NCBI RefSeq assembly: GCF_963676685.1
Contig: NC_092354.1
Location: 33,202,193-33,266,192, forward strand
DNA: 64,000 bases
Origin: Mytilus edulis
Lineage: Eukaryota > Mollusca > Bivalvia > Mytilida > Mytilidae
Direction of reading: 5' to 3'
Shown: in pieces, positions 46,233-57,808 of the stretch
How the letters are laid out: each line of letters starts with the position of its first letter
Position numbering within the stretch: position 1 is the first letter of the stretch
Made by a program: the position numbers and the translations under genes
The notes under the pieces: model-generated
What the model saw: only the letters and a program-made list of their open reading frames with translations
Told to the model about the DNA's origin: nothing
Databases searched by the model: none

Positions 46233-46826
46233 GTAAGAATAGCTAAGTTATAACAAAATTATGAAGGAGTAAATGTAACATGCAACACGTGTTTACTCGA
46301 AAACCAAAAGCTGCTTCTTCAAGGTGTGTTGGCCTCAAATAAAACTAGTTATAGAAGTGTAAAGAAGAACTGCAATAAGTGCATGTCCAACTGGCAGGTG
46401 TCAACTGACCTTGACATCGACATCATTGTCATAGTTCATTGGTCAGTGTTAAGTTTTCTTGGTTAATTAGGTTTCTTAAAAATATAAGCAATATGTCACT
46501 TGTGTTAAAATTTAAAATAAATTAAATGTAGTTCTATTAAAACAAACGTTTAAATGTGATAAAAGACCCAGTTGTAAGATCTTAAGAACATTGTAGATCG
46601 CAATAAGTTAAATAGTATTGATAACAACATTATTGTATTTAACATGAAAAACAATAAATAAGGCGTTCATCTTAACGAGTTTAAGATAAGCATTCATGCA
46701 GTTTTGATATAAAACATATCTACTTTCTTGAACATTTAATGTCCTGACAAACCAACGCTTGATGTGGTTATTATAATTATATTTTTGGTTTTTACATCTG
46801 ACCCAGAGTTGGACAATGCTAGTTGT

Positions 46827-47078
46827 TTTGATTAGAATATGAATGAGGAACCACCACCGATGGAAAATCCACTGCAGGTTGGTGCAATCACATTATTAGA
46901 AGTGGATCCTGCCCAAAAGCAAGTTGCAATAACACTAAACAGGAATTTTCTAATGAACTTATTCCGTATAGGAATCACAAGCGTCATCTGTAGAAGGTTC
47001 AAAATGATTTGGCATAAGATGACAGTAAATGTGGATATATTTAGAATATCTCGCCCTACTGATTTTTCCGGATTGTAA
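46827..47078 (+). CDS. Possible exon, unrecognised
   Basis: After TGTTTTGATTAG a frame begins NEEPPPMENPLQVGAITLLE and stays open to 47078. No domain; no donor that I trust. May belong with the exon at 46061. Confidence 0.25.
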
Positions 47079-47250
47079 AAGAAAGGTAAATAGTGTAAAG
47101 GAGAGCTCAAAATACGATAATTTCGCTAGAAACAGAAGGAAAATGTGTAGGAAAGTGTTTAAAGTCAATCTATTCATTTGTGTGTTTCCTCCTCATCAAT
47201 CTCAGCAAGATTTGTTGGGGCTTTTCCACACTATAAAAACAAAATGAATG

Positions 47251-47930
47251 ATATGAGGGGATATCACTCTGGTCAACGCCATAGAGGATAGACGGCTTGA
47301 AGCGGTCTTTCCCCAAAAACACTTTACTAAAGAAGAAGCTTCATCGCCTTGCTGGAGTATTTCTCCACACGAAAGGAATTAATTGCACGTACAATTTCTG
47401 ATTGTTTACTAGATTCGTTGGAATATCTGGAATATGCATGCAGACGCTCCCTTAAATGCAGCACAGTATTTTTTTAGAATCCTCAGAATAAGAAACTCCA
47501 TCCTCGTGAGTCAGAGTCCATAGGCAGAAAATTCTATAATAAAATGAGGAAAAAAATGTACTAAATGAAATATTTCAAATGAGAATTGATTTTATAAAGT
47601 TAAAAGTTAGAATGTAACACTAAACCTGCCGTCAGTAAAATGATTGTTTTAGATAATTGTATTTGATGTTACCTTAAATCGGTCATTTGATCATGATCAT
47701 TTTGTACTAACACTTGTACTGGAAGTAAACTTGAACTAAGCAGACCTTTTAAAAAAATCCAACATTTTTCAGTAAATTTTAGATATTTGTATACAATGTA
47801 CACCAAACCTGCCATCGATGTATTGATAATTTTCCCCATTTTACTGCGAATTTGACAACTTGTTAATAATTGTATTTTATGTTACCTTAAATAAGTCAAT
47901 TGATCAAGATAATTTTCTAATATGTATTGA
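47251..47930. other. No gene seen
   Basis: Several weakly repeated phrases (TTGTATTTGATGTTACCTTAAA at about 47655, 47870 and 48265; ACCAAACCTGCCATCGATG near 47803 and 48190) suggest a diverged tandem repeat of about 200 bp or more continuing to 48300. Confidence 0.35.
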
Positions 47931-47933
47931 TGT

Positions 47934-48042
47934 CATCCTAGATGGCCTCTATTACAACAACCTACCTATTGTATTTATTGTGAACTGAATATGCATGAAA
48001 TATTTGCCACTGGACGTTAAGCAACCAACACTCAATCAATAA
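47934..48042 (+). repeat. Dispersed repeat family R5, copy 2
   Basis: CATCCTAGATGGCCTCTATT ... GCCACTGGACGTTAAGCAAC. Confidence 0.9.
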
Positions 48043-48171
48043 TATGTATTGACAATTGTATTAGAAGTAAACTTAGAACTAGTACATTTTTATCATATAA
48101 TTGCAACATTTTTCAGTAAAATATACCACTTTTAGGATAATTCATTCATTTTACATTTAATTGACCATATT

Positions 48172-48625
48172 CTAAAGATTATTATGTAGAATGAAACACC
48201 AATCCTGCCATCGATGTATTGATATGTTTCTACATTTCCCTGTAAGTTTGACTACATTTTTGATAATTGTATTTGATGTTACCTTAAATCGATCATTTGA
48301 AATAAATCTATATTTGTAAGGTGTTTTGTGTAGCTTCGGAAGCCAGTACATAGTTGGGACTTTCATTGTATTTGGCTCTGCTTGTAAAGCGGAAGCTAAA
48401 AGTTTGTTTGTTACAGATGTCGTTTTCTGAAATGGAGTCAGTTGGAATGTTGGTGAATTGGTGATTTCTTTTTTCAGAACCTCAATGTAAAATTTACGTC
48501 AAACAATAATAATATTATTAGCAGCTTTATCGGCCGGGACAAAAACAAATTTCTTGGCTAGTTCTTTTAGTTTATGTTTGATACGAGAAATAGGTTTTTT
48601 GAAAGAGGAGAAAGACGGTATATAT
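48172..48625 (-). pseudogene. Reverse-transcriptase fragment, N-terminal palm
   Basis: In one frame from about 48625: KKFVFVPADKAANNIIIV, a TGA, RKFYIEVLKKEITNSPTF, then MYWLPKLHKTPYKYRFIS. The VP-x-DKA-x-NN and WLPKLHK-x-P-x-x-x-RFI boxes belong to a reverse-transcriptase family abundant in bivalves and cnidarians; I believe it is Penelope-like, but that is from memory. The catalytic YxDD is absent. The 3' side stops at the diverged repeats. Confidence 0.6.
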
Positions 48626-48627
48626 GT

Positions 48628-49138
48628 TCCGGACGGCATTGCTTCAAATCATCAAGGGGGGTATTTGATACAAGAAGGTGGCGGCAATATAGACCTCAAC
48701 ACTGAGACAATTGATGGTAAGGACACGTTTCATTCAATGGCATGAGCAGTCTTTCAGGTTTGTCCGTCCACAATTGTTTCAACTTTGCGTCAGATTAAGG
48801 TAAAGAGAGGTCAAGATAAAACGTTTCCGTTGACTGACAATGTATCTTCTTTGACTGCTGTTCTACCTTTCATTAAACAAAAGGTAAGAGGAGTTCCTTC
48901 CTGTTCGTGTTCCGAATGCTTTCAACAACATCTTGAAATGTGCTGAAAAAATGCAAAATACATCGGAGATTCTTTTGGTAATTTTGCGCTCCATGTCAAG
49001 AGATATTGACAACTTTCCTGTTCAGTTAGACAAGTTTGACCATCAAACCATTCCATGTTAGACCGAATATAACAGCACTCTTTCTGAATTCAGACATGAA
49101 TTTGCTGTGGTGTCGTACGCTCCAATAGTAGACGCATA
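48628..49138 (+). pseudogene. Unnamed bivalve TE-associated ORF fragment
   Basis: Plus frame with GGNIDLNTETIDGKDTFHSM, a TGA (48744-48746), FPLTDNVSSLTAVLPFIK, CSCSECFQQH, then after a frameshift SMSRDIDNFPVQLDKF, a TAG and VVSYAPIVDA. I recall similar blocks (NID-x-x-T-x-DG-x-x-TFHSMA ... YAP-x-x-DA) in long unnamed ORFs of bivalve transposons. Function unknown. Abuts the antisense reverse-transcriptase fragment at about 48626. Confidence 0.45.
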
Positions 49139-49139
49139 A

Positions 49140-50085
49140 TATTACAGGACTACTATACAAATAAATAGGAGAACGTAGTAGATAACAAAAAGCATCAGGT
49201 TTAACATTTAATACGCCAAAAACGCGCCTTGTCCACACAAGACTCACCAGTGACGCCCAGATATAAAAGATCGAAAGTGAAAAAAGTACAAAGTTGTACA
49301 GCACTGGAGAACAAACGTTGAAAAGGGTTGTGTCAAATACGGCTCTGTTTTAAAGGGATAAGAACATCCTTATTATTTAGAACAATTAATGTTATTGCAA
49401 ACAGTACATTTTATCAAATGAATATAAAAGATATACATAATGAAACTGAAGTATTAACTAATTACAGAAAACAAAACCCGAATACATAATGCAAAGACCA
49501 ACACAGAATAGACACACCCGACTCGGTCCAGGCCTCAACGCAATAAATATAAAAATGACGTCACGTACGAAGTTGCGAAAAGGCACAAAAAATACGTCAC
49601 ATTTGAATTTCTGAAATAGCTAAAAAGGACGTCACATATGGTAAACTATATCTCAAAAGTAAGATAGAATTAGAATTGATTTAAGATTATAATAGAACTA
49701 AATACTAATACTACATTTAAACACAATGCATATTGCTAATAGCAATTAACTATAATATATATATGTCCAGTTTGTTATGAATCAAACGTAAATTATCGTA
49801 CAGATTACGTTGAACAAAATCAAATCTAATAAATGAAGGCTGTGATTAAGTTTTCTTTCCATAACACATAAATATAGAAAAGACGTCAACACATTTGACA
49901 AAATCCGATGAAAATTACAAATATAACATTAACATTTAAACAAAATACATGAACTTGGGATAGACAAGTATCGTAACACGTCTTATAGTAATGCGAATTC
50001 ACACTCAGCAAAACAGTCATAATCGGGAATAAGTCACGTTTGGTAATTAAAAGATTAGATGGACATAATGACAAACCACAATCTA
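49140..50085 (-). repeat. 3' flank of an RT element (dispersed)
   Basis: Long interspersed segment with AACGCGCCTTGTCCACACAA, GACTCACCAGTGACGCCCAG and AAAAATACGTCACATTTGAA. Since the ORF at 50083-50406 ends at its edge on the same strand, it probably is that element's 3' untranslated region. It includes an R4-related piece near 49885-49960. Confidence 0.5.
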
Positions 50086-50406
50086 CCATGTGGTAAAAAT
50101 GTCTTTAGCTCTTTTGGTGAAAGACACATCGTATGGATCCACCAATTCGTGATGGTGTCCATAACAGTTACGGAGTGTCAATTTTAATCTGTCATAACTT
50201 TGTTGGAGCAGTTTCTGCGTAAGGAGCACACTCCTGTATATGAAGTCCGTGTAGTGTGAACAATCACATGAATAACGTATCAATTGTGATATGTAAACAC
50301 CATACGAAGGGGCAGAGGGTATGTTACTGGTGAGAAATAGGAAATGGATAATTGGGAAGTTGATTTTCGTGTAAAGTCGTCCATCTACGTAAATTTTCAC
50401 TAACAT
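50083..50406 (-). pseudogene. Reverse-transcriptase element, C-terminal fragment
   Basis: Encodes DGRLYTKINFPIIHFLFLTS, NIPSAPSYGVYISQLIRYS, LLTQKLLQQSYDRLKL and FYGHHHELVDPY-like motif (here CYGHHHELVDPYDVSFTKR). SYGVYISQLIRY is a signature near the end of the same reverse-transcriptase family as 48172-48625. It lies upstream of that N-terminal fragment on the same strand, so the two come from different insertions. Confidence 0.6.
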
Positions 50407-50700
50407 TTTCCACTGAAACTAACTGACAATTGTAAGCAGCAAGAATTGACCCCTTTAGGAGTTATTGCCCTTTATAGTAATTTTTTTACAATTTTCATAA
50501 AATTTGTAAATGTTCACTAACATTTTCCACTGAAACTAACTGATAATTGTAAGCAGCAAGAATGTTTAGTAAAGTAAGATCTACAAACACATCACCATCA
50601 TCAAAACACAATTTTGTCATGAATCCATCTGTGTCCTTTGTTAAATATTCACATAGACCAAGGTGAGCGACTCAGGCCCTTTAGAGCCTCTAGTTTCATA
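50393..50700. repeat. Duplicated 50-bp block and dispersed repeat
   Basis: TTCACTAACATTTTCCACTG ... GTAAGCAGCAAGAAT occurs at about 50395-50445 and 50513-50563, 118 bp apart. The second copy continues into GTAAGATCTACAAACACATC ... GGTGAGCGACTCAGG, a dispersed repeat recalled from mussels. Confidence 0.7.
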
Positions 50701-51029
50701 ATAAATTTGTAGTCTCTTACAATAAGAATCAAATCATGGGCAGAAGTTATTTTCTACAAAACCTAGAAAAATGCAAAATAAGTGTGTGTATTTAAATCTA
50801 TTTGAAGTCATTTTTTTTTATTTACTTGGAGCCAGAACAAATTTCAGTTTCAACATTGCAAATTTTGCGATCTGTACATTAACATATCAATAACAAAAAT
50901 ATGCTCTGTACTTTATTTACTTATACATGCAGTAATAATAAATAATTTTCTATAACGAAGAATAAAAAAAAATACTGCCAATGCATTTTAACTGCTCACA
51001 TAAAAGGATTGCAGTATAAATAAAATATG

Positions 51030-51088
51030 GTTTACAATGTCACTGGGGTAAAACTGATATCCGTAACTGCAGTTACGTATATCCCAAG
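51030..51088 (+). promoter_or_regulatory. Palindromic element just 5' of the nuclease gene start
   Basis: GATATCCGTAACTGCAGTTACGTATATC (quoted in two overlapping parts: GATATCCGTAACTGCAG, CTGCAGTTACGTATATC) is an imperfect 28-bp palindrome ending about 5 bases before the ATG. GGATAACCGTAACTG (51286) and GGATATCCGTAACTG (51319) repeat its half in intron 1. Could bind a dimeric factor. Confidence 0.4.
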
Positions 51089-54000
51089 ATGGCAGACGAT
51101 GTTTCAGGTAAATATTTCTTTTGTCGATTTTGTAATAAATATGCATCATTTTTGGGTATTTTATGTCTTTTTAAACGTATTACTAAATTTGAAATGGAGC
51201 TACTGCCGTTTTGTTTCATAGTTCTGTCGTTTGAGACAGAAATCAGCAATCCAAAAAAACGCGATAATAAAGGGTAACTGAAAAAATGGATAACCGTAAC
51301 TGTGATAAACGTTTAGAAAAGGATATCCGTAACTGTATCTATAAGCTTGTTTCTACGTTGTTCATTATCCTCGATTAAATGGTTCGGAAAATCAATTTTT
51401 GGAAATAAAGCTGTCATAAAATCGTCAAAAAATAAACAAATATCGGAAACGGAAAAAATGTTTACTCACAATAATATCACAATGTTAGAAAATACAAATT
51501 CAAGGACTTACAATCCAAATGCATTCGAAAAAATAAATTGAAATCTGATATATTTTACTAACTTATTGACAGGCCTTTAATTGGTCTCGACACATCCGTG
51601 TTCATCGCTTCATTATAAGCGATTTGTGTAATATTTGTTGCCAACCAAACCTTATTTGATCAAGCTATGGCAGAGCAACAGACTGAAGACTGGCGGCAAG
51701 CGTTAAATTTTACAAACAAAACAAAATATAGTTGCACATAACGGCTACATCTACATATATTACATATATAACAATATCTGCTAAAAAATAGGAAGGCAAA
51801 ATGCCCTTTTGAAATATAGATAAATGGACGACATAAAAGCATTTTTTATGGTTTTTTTTCAGATGAATTTATGTGTTACGTCTGTAACAGAACATCTTCA
51901 GTTGCTCAGGATATTCTAGAACATACAATAAGAAACCATGCTGGACCTAGCAATTTTAGTGTCAGATTGAAAGTGCTGGATGAATCCACTGGACGTCAGG
52001 CATACAGATCTCTCCACTATGGCATTAAGATTTCAGAAATTAAAAGAAAGATAGACGATGGATGTAAACCGTACATCGATATTCATCAGAAAAAGATAAG
52101 CTATAAAAGACCATCAAAACAAAAAGAATCAATATCAGAGCAAAGAGAAGAAGTAACGAACGAAACAGAGTCACAGACGACGAACAGCGATTTTTTTCAG
52201 CTGCTTCCAGAAGTTTTAGAGAATCTTTCTAAGATTGGAAGACTAGAAGATTTTTATAGTGTTCTCTCCGCCATTTCAAATGGAACTCTACTTGAAAATA
52301 TTGCCTTTCATCTGCTTTTGGACATCGGAAAATTTTATTCTAACTCAACTGTGTTTGGAGTAAGGTACAGTAAAGAAACTCTTGACTTTTGGTTAACAAT
52401 AAAAAAACTTTTCAAAGGCAAAGGAATAAATTTTTTTAGAGGATATAAAAGTCAAGGAACAGATGGGGAATTATTTCGTCGACCCATAGACTGTAAGATT
52501 AATTTCGCTGTGCCGTCGGATACAATCCTTGCAAGGGAGTCTGCCAAATACATTGCAGGTACAGAAACCCCTGGAATCATGGAACTACCCCTGGATGCAT
52601 ATGCAAACACCCACAAGGGCCAGGATGTTAAGTTGTCTATTGACGGAAAGAAGTTAGCAGTAGGTCTTGGAAAACTCGGCGACGAAGATATGTGTGGTTT
52701 TGAATCGCCACCAGCACTTCAAGAGAGAAAAGCGAGAATAGCAGCAGAAATAAGAAATATAGAAGAGATAAAGGAAGCAACTGATAAGATGTCTCTAGAC
52801 GGCCTTGAAGAACTTGACAGTATTCAACAAGTTGACCAAGATATAATGAAAACTGCAATTTTGATATCTATAACAGATATGAGTAATAGAATCAGAGAAC
52901 TGCGTGAGTTGGTTGTAAAAAAAAAGATCGCATTGTGAAATCTCTTAAAACAGGTTGAAGGAGACTGGAAAACGAGCAAGGTGGCGCCAGCTATAAGTTT
53001 TTACAAAACTAAAATTGTTCACTCCCAAGCAACAATCAAGGAACTGCTTGGCTCGGTAGACAAACTTGGATATATCGTAGCTTGTATAAATGGAACAGGA
53101 CATCAGTATATTATAGGAAGCCAGAGTGTAGTTAATCTCAACCACCAGACTAATTACATATGTTTAAAGTCTCTTTCTGAAGATATTATTGTTTCTCCTC
53201 AAACAGCAAACATGATTAAACAAAGAGGTGATGAATGGTTTGAACTGCGTAAAGGGAGTCGCATAACTGGAAGCACAATATTCAGAGGAATTGGATTAGG
53301 TACACTAAAAGAACAGCAACAACATTACGATAAAGCCTTCCATGGGAAGGAAACGCCAGTATCAGCAGAACTCCAAGAGTTATTTGACTATGGGACCTCT
53401 CAAGAAATTAATGCACTGGGAACTCTAGTTAGTAAAATCCTACCTGTATATTTTCCAGACTTGGTGTATAGAGAAGACGGCTGTGAAGTTATAAGTATTG
53501 GTGATTCCTATGCTGTCATCAGTGGGGATGGGAGCGGTGTTGATAACAACGATAAAGTTCAAATGGCTTTTGAGTTTAAATGTCCCAAACCAGGAAAAGA
53601 GCGGACAACTGACGTGCACTATCAAATACCGAAATACTATTCTACTCAATTACTTAGTCAGATGGCAGCAAAGAAATGCGGTAAATTTTGTTATATAAGT
53701 TACACTCCCGAAAGTGCAACTGTAATAGAGGGAGTCTATGATGATGAAATATGGAGAGAGATATGGGATTCCATTAATGAATTATATAAAAATGACGACA
53801 CCCGAAGACCATCAAGAAATAAACCGGAGCAGAAAATACTCCTGCAGAGACTTATCGAATATAGTAAGTCCTGTCCGTTTGTAGCAGAATTTCCATCTGT
53901 AAAGAGTATACCGTGTTCATGCACGTCCACCAATGACAAAGATCATGTATTTGGCTCTCACAATAGCGAACCAGCTATCAATCTAAACCCGCGTATGACG

Positions 54001-57000
54001 CTAGAAGACATTTCGTCGACATTAGATGCCGCAACCAGTCAGCTTAAAGATGCTTACGAGATACTTAGAAGGCCATCAAAAGAAATCTTGTTAACAGTTA
54101 TGTCGGATATTGACAGAATGAGCACACGCAATGAAACCGCACACTATGCAGTTCCCATACAATATGCCTTACCGGGTTATAGTCTTACTATGGACATTGT
54201 TAGAAAGTTACTGATCAAAGCTGTTGGTGAATGCAAGAGTCGTGACTTACGTGTTAAAGCAGTGGCATTTGATGGACAGTTTCTTGAATTGGCCGTCGAA
54301 GACGACAAAGGGCGACCTCTCACAGTTTTAAGGTTCATGAAGTTTTTTTGGGAAAAGGTACAAAAGATTGATAGAGCTACAAAAATCTCGACCTTGTTAA
54401 ACCTGAACAAGTTTCCAGAAATAACTGATGATGATAGCTTGAAAGCAAATTTTGAGGTACAGAAAGATATTGTTGTAAATGGTAAAATTATCATAACTTC
54501 AAAAACTGATCTAAAAGTATTGCCGTCAGCGATTAATATCACAGAAGCAATTAAAAAGGTACATTCAAAACGCAACCAAGACATGTCACAAAACCCTTTA
54601 CCTAATGATGTTAACCAAATTGACGAACAAGAAGATCTTGACGTTTTAAGATACATCCCAGAAGATGTCCTTTCTGAAATGAATGAGGAAGCAATTGATT
54701 CTGTTCGTCATGCACAGAAGGGAAGAAACCAAACGCGTGAAGTAGTGACTGAGAATGACACCCCTCCTGAACAAGAATCAATGTTTCCTATTGAAACCGA
54801 CTTTGAGATGGCATTAGTTGTTTTAATTGCTTCATCAACGATAGCGAATTCTAAATGGAATGAAGTGTCTCTTGACGAATTCAAAACATGCTTTTCAAAT
54901 GCTGAAGCGATAAGAAAATCATTCACCGTAAATGAAATGAGAACAATTTTAAGTCTCACACAGAACAAAAATGAGTATACAAAAATGTTGAAACCAAACC
55001 TTGTTAATTCCATTTGTTGTATTTATGGTGATGGATCAAAATTACCACAACCCACATCAAGTCCTAAATGTTTGAAGGCGCTAGTTACCAATCATATCTT
55101 GAAATGGCCGATTCTGGCAGTAAACGTAGCTTATGCTCAACTTACGTTTCCGGACGAATTCATGGAATGGGAAGCCAGTAATTGCTTTAATGGCAAGGGA
55201 ACAATGAGGACTGACACAGGAAAAACTTTCTGCATATCAAAGTGGTATGCTCAGCCAACGGAAATAAATGGTCAATTACTTCAACCAATCATCGATCCAC
55301 ATCACATTTTTGTGAACAATCGATCAAGATGCTGCTCAAAAGGATTGCATGACATGGGGGTTTACAGTGAGGCATGGTGGAAGGTCGCTGAGAATTATAA
55401 AACCAATGGTACGGGACTATCTTTAGAGATTGCGAAAGAATTGCGTGATAGACAAAAAAACGCCTTTGCACATACAACATTTAGCAATAAAGTACAAGCT
55501 GAAATGGAAATATTGGGATTTAATCATGAAGCGGAATGGTGTCAGCTCATACGGATTTGGTACAGCGCAATTGATGAGGCAGGGGTTCCTATTGACCTCA
55601 GGATTGATTGGCTGTTGGCAATGAGAAATAAACTGTTACCGTTCCTGAAAGTTGGACATTTCCCGCCGCCTGGTGCATATGTTGCTAGTTTACCATTGGC
55701 TCAGTTTGAAGGCCTTATGAGCAATGTCGACAGAAGATTGCAGCTATATGACATGGTTCAAACTGGAACATACAACCAAAGAGCTATCACCAGTCTGGAT
55801 TCTGAAACCTTTTTCTCTGGATTTCAGGTATGTATCGATAATGAAATTTAGATAATTATTGAGTAATTTTAAGATATCAATAACCCGATGATTATAATTT
55901 GAAGACATTGTCCATTAATAATCTTTGTTTTCCATTTCAATCCTATTAATATGCACATTTAATCTAATTAAAATAATAAGTACTGCTCAGGGTCGCAATT
56001 ATTGAATTCCGAAACAATAAACCAAACGATTAGTTGATAAAAGTACTTGTTTGTCATAGTTGGTTGCTTTTGTGGAATTTTACTATGAAGTAGAGAGGAT
56101 ACCAAAAAGTAAAAAAAAAAAAAAAAATCAACATTAAAAGTCCCTAATGAAATGGGAGGATCTTTGAACTGTGTATACAGTTCTTGATATCGTTGTACAT
56201 ATGATCTGAATGATTCGTTCAAGACTACATCGACTGTCAAGATGAAGAACAGGAATAAAAGCCCTGTTCATTGATAATTTACATTCTTTCTATGTATTTT
56301 GTGTGATTTTGTCCCATGTTCATTTACTCTATATCCCTTTATTTTCAATATATCTATTTTTTAGGACTATGACCCAAAGGGGACAGGCGTTTTAAGACCG
56401 GACGACATCCCGATAGCCCTAGGTTCTGCTGTATACTTATTTAGCCAAAGACTAAATTCTGACCGGTAAGACCGATTAGAATTAAAGTTACCAAAGAAAT
56501 ATATACAGGGTCTATGAAAAACAACACAAGGACACATAACAAGTGTAAATGACAAGTTGTGTTTATTTCAATCAATAACATATTAACTAGATGTCTTAAA
56601 GACAACATAACAAATAGAATTAACAGTTTTGGTGTAATTGCCAATGAGACTACTCTTCACAAGAGACCAAATGACAAAGAAATTAACAACTATAGGTCAC
56701 CGTACGGCCTTCAACAATGAGCAAAGCCCATACCGCATAGTCAGCTGTAAAAGGCCCCAAAATGACAAATGTAGATATTTCATTTTGTACAAATAAGTGA
56801 ACGAAAAACAAATATTGAAACACAACAACAAACAAGTTCAAGTCTTTTTTAATTGTTAGCTTGTCAGTTCAAAGTGTGATCAGTTATCAATAATTTAATT
56901 TAAAGATTGATATTTATAAACAACATTTTTGAGCAAATTTCTCAACTTTTGTTAGAATCTGTAATTATTCTTTTGCAGCAAATTTTACATGAAGACATCT

Positions 57001-57723
57001 AAAAAATTACGAGTATATCCTGAACACAAGTTAGATGATCCTGAATCATTTTGTGATAAAAGGAATGAAACAAACGACACCAATACAGATACACACGATA
57101 TTCAAGTAGGGTAAGGACGACTTTATTCAATATAAGCTAATTTGATGCACTTATCAGCTGTTAGCTTCAGACTAGCTTGAAAACTATAAGGAGATTGTAA
57201 ATGTCCAATAAAGATAGATCAGCGACGCTCTTTCCAAATCAATTGTAAAAAAACATAAACATTATAGACTTTGTAGAGCATATCGAAAATACTAGTAGGC
57301 TATCGAAACTTGTCACCAAAATAGACCTAAAACATAAAAAATAAGAAAGGCGTAGTTTTTCTTAAATCGAAGTTGTTAATTCTCTTTGTACCTTGTACTG
57401 TCTTTTTAATTTGATCAATATATTCGAGACACTAACATATATATATATATATTAGATAACAATTCAACCCATTCACTAACCTACTGAATATTTTTGACAT
57501 GAAAATGTAACTACTAAAGACTTTCTTTGGTTTCAGATCTCATTTCTTTGACAAAATGGAGAGGAAGAGTAGTTGTCTAAATAGGAAAAAGGGTATTATT
57601 TCAGAATTTGGTGCTCCCGGTAGAGGTGCAGAGGGTGCAAGGTTATATCACAGGACTAACGAGGAACGTATTTTAGCGCACAAAAGATTTGGTTTGAAAG
57701 ATGATGATTTAACAGACATCTAA
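51089..57723 (+). CDS. Zinc-finger/YqaJ-like nuclease protein, five exons
   Basis: Exons 51089-51107, 51863-55827, 56365-56465, 56979-57110, 57537-57723; every junction is GT-AG and in phase, total 4,404 nt. ATG has A at -3 and G at +4. Residues 11-33: C2H2-like finger (CYVCNRTSS ... EHTIRNH). 120-360: helical, charged. 365: TGA (52936-52938). About 455-650: YqaJ/lambda-exonuclease-type PD-(D/E)XK fold with RGDEWFELRKGSRITGS, GTSQEINALG, ISGDGSG, FEFKCPKP and YYSTQLLSQMA, giving Glu521, Asp562, Glu577-x-Lys579 and Gln602. C-terminal conserved part: LQPIIDPHHIFVNNRSRC, RWYSAIDEAG-like segment, FPPPGAY, GTYNQRAITS; small exons end with HKRFG. I recall similar unnamed proteins in molluscs and cnidarians. 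It may be a transposon-derived nuclease; the long uninterrupted reading frame argues for a young or maintained gene. Confidence 0.75.
51108..51862 (+). other. Intron 1 of the nuclease gene
   Basis: 755 bases, donor CAG|GTAAAT and acceptor TTTTTTTTCAG. Holds two GTAACTG repeats noted for the promoter. Splicing joins G|AT to give Asp7 and keeps frame into Glu-Phe-Met-Cys. Confidence 0.7.
56635..56775 (-). repeat. R1 repeat in intron 3 of the nuclease gene
   Basis: TTGCCAATGAGACTACTCTT ... GGTCACCGTACGGCCTTCAA ... ATAGTCAGCTGTAAAAGGCC. The most complete R1 copy here. Confidence 0.85.
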
Positions 57724-57759
57724 CATCTCAACAAAAAATAATGCACCCTGTGATTAAAA

Positions 57760-57775
57760 AATAAAAAAAGCCAAG
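57760..57775 (+). terminator. Poly(A) signal of the nuclease gene
   Basis: AATAAA within AAAAAATAAAAAAAGCC about 40 bases after the TAA at 57721. The C2H2 gene on the other strand ends at 57809. Confidence 0.5.
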
Positions 57776-57808
57776 TAATTTTGTTATCAGTGTATTATTT
57801 TTATCAAT

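Noticed and set aside
52936-52938. Selenocysteine at the TGA of the nuclease gene
   Set aside because: The position does not match a Cys/redox site and no SECIS structure was noticed near the 3' end; a nonsense mutation from CGA is simpler. Kept only as an alternative to test.
52920-52963. 42-nt intron removing the TGA
   Set aside because: GT-AG ends and a multiple of three, but too short for normal animal splicing and lacking a pyrimidine tract.
52637-55480. Several minus-strand ORFs of 60-160 codons
   Set aside because: Shadows of the long plus-strand nuclease exon.
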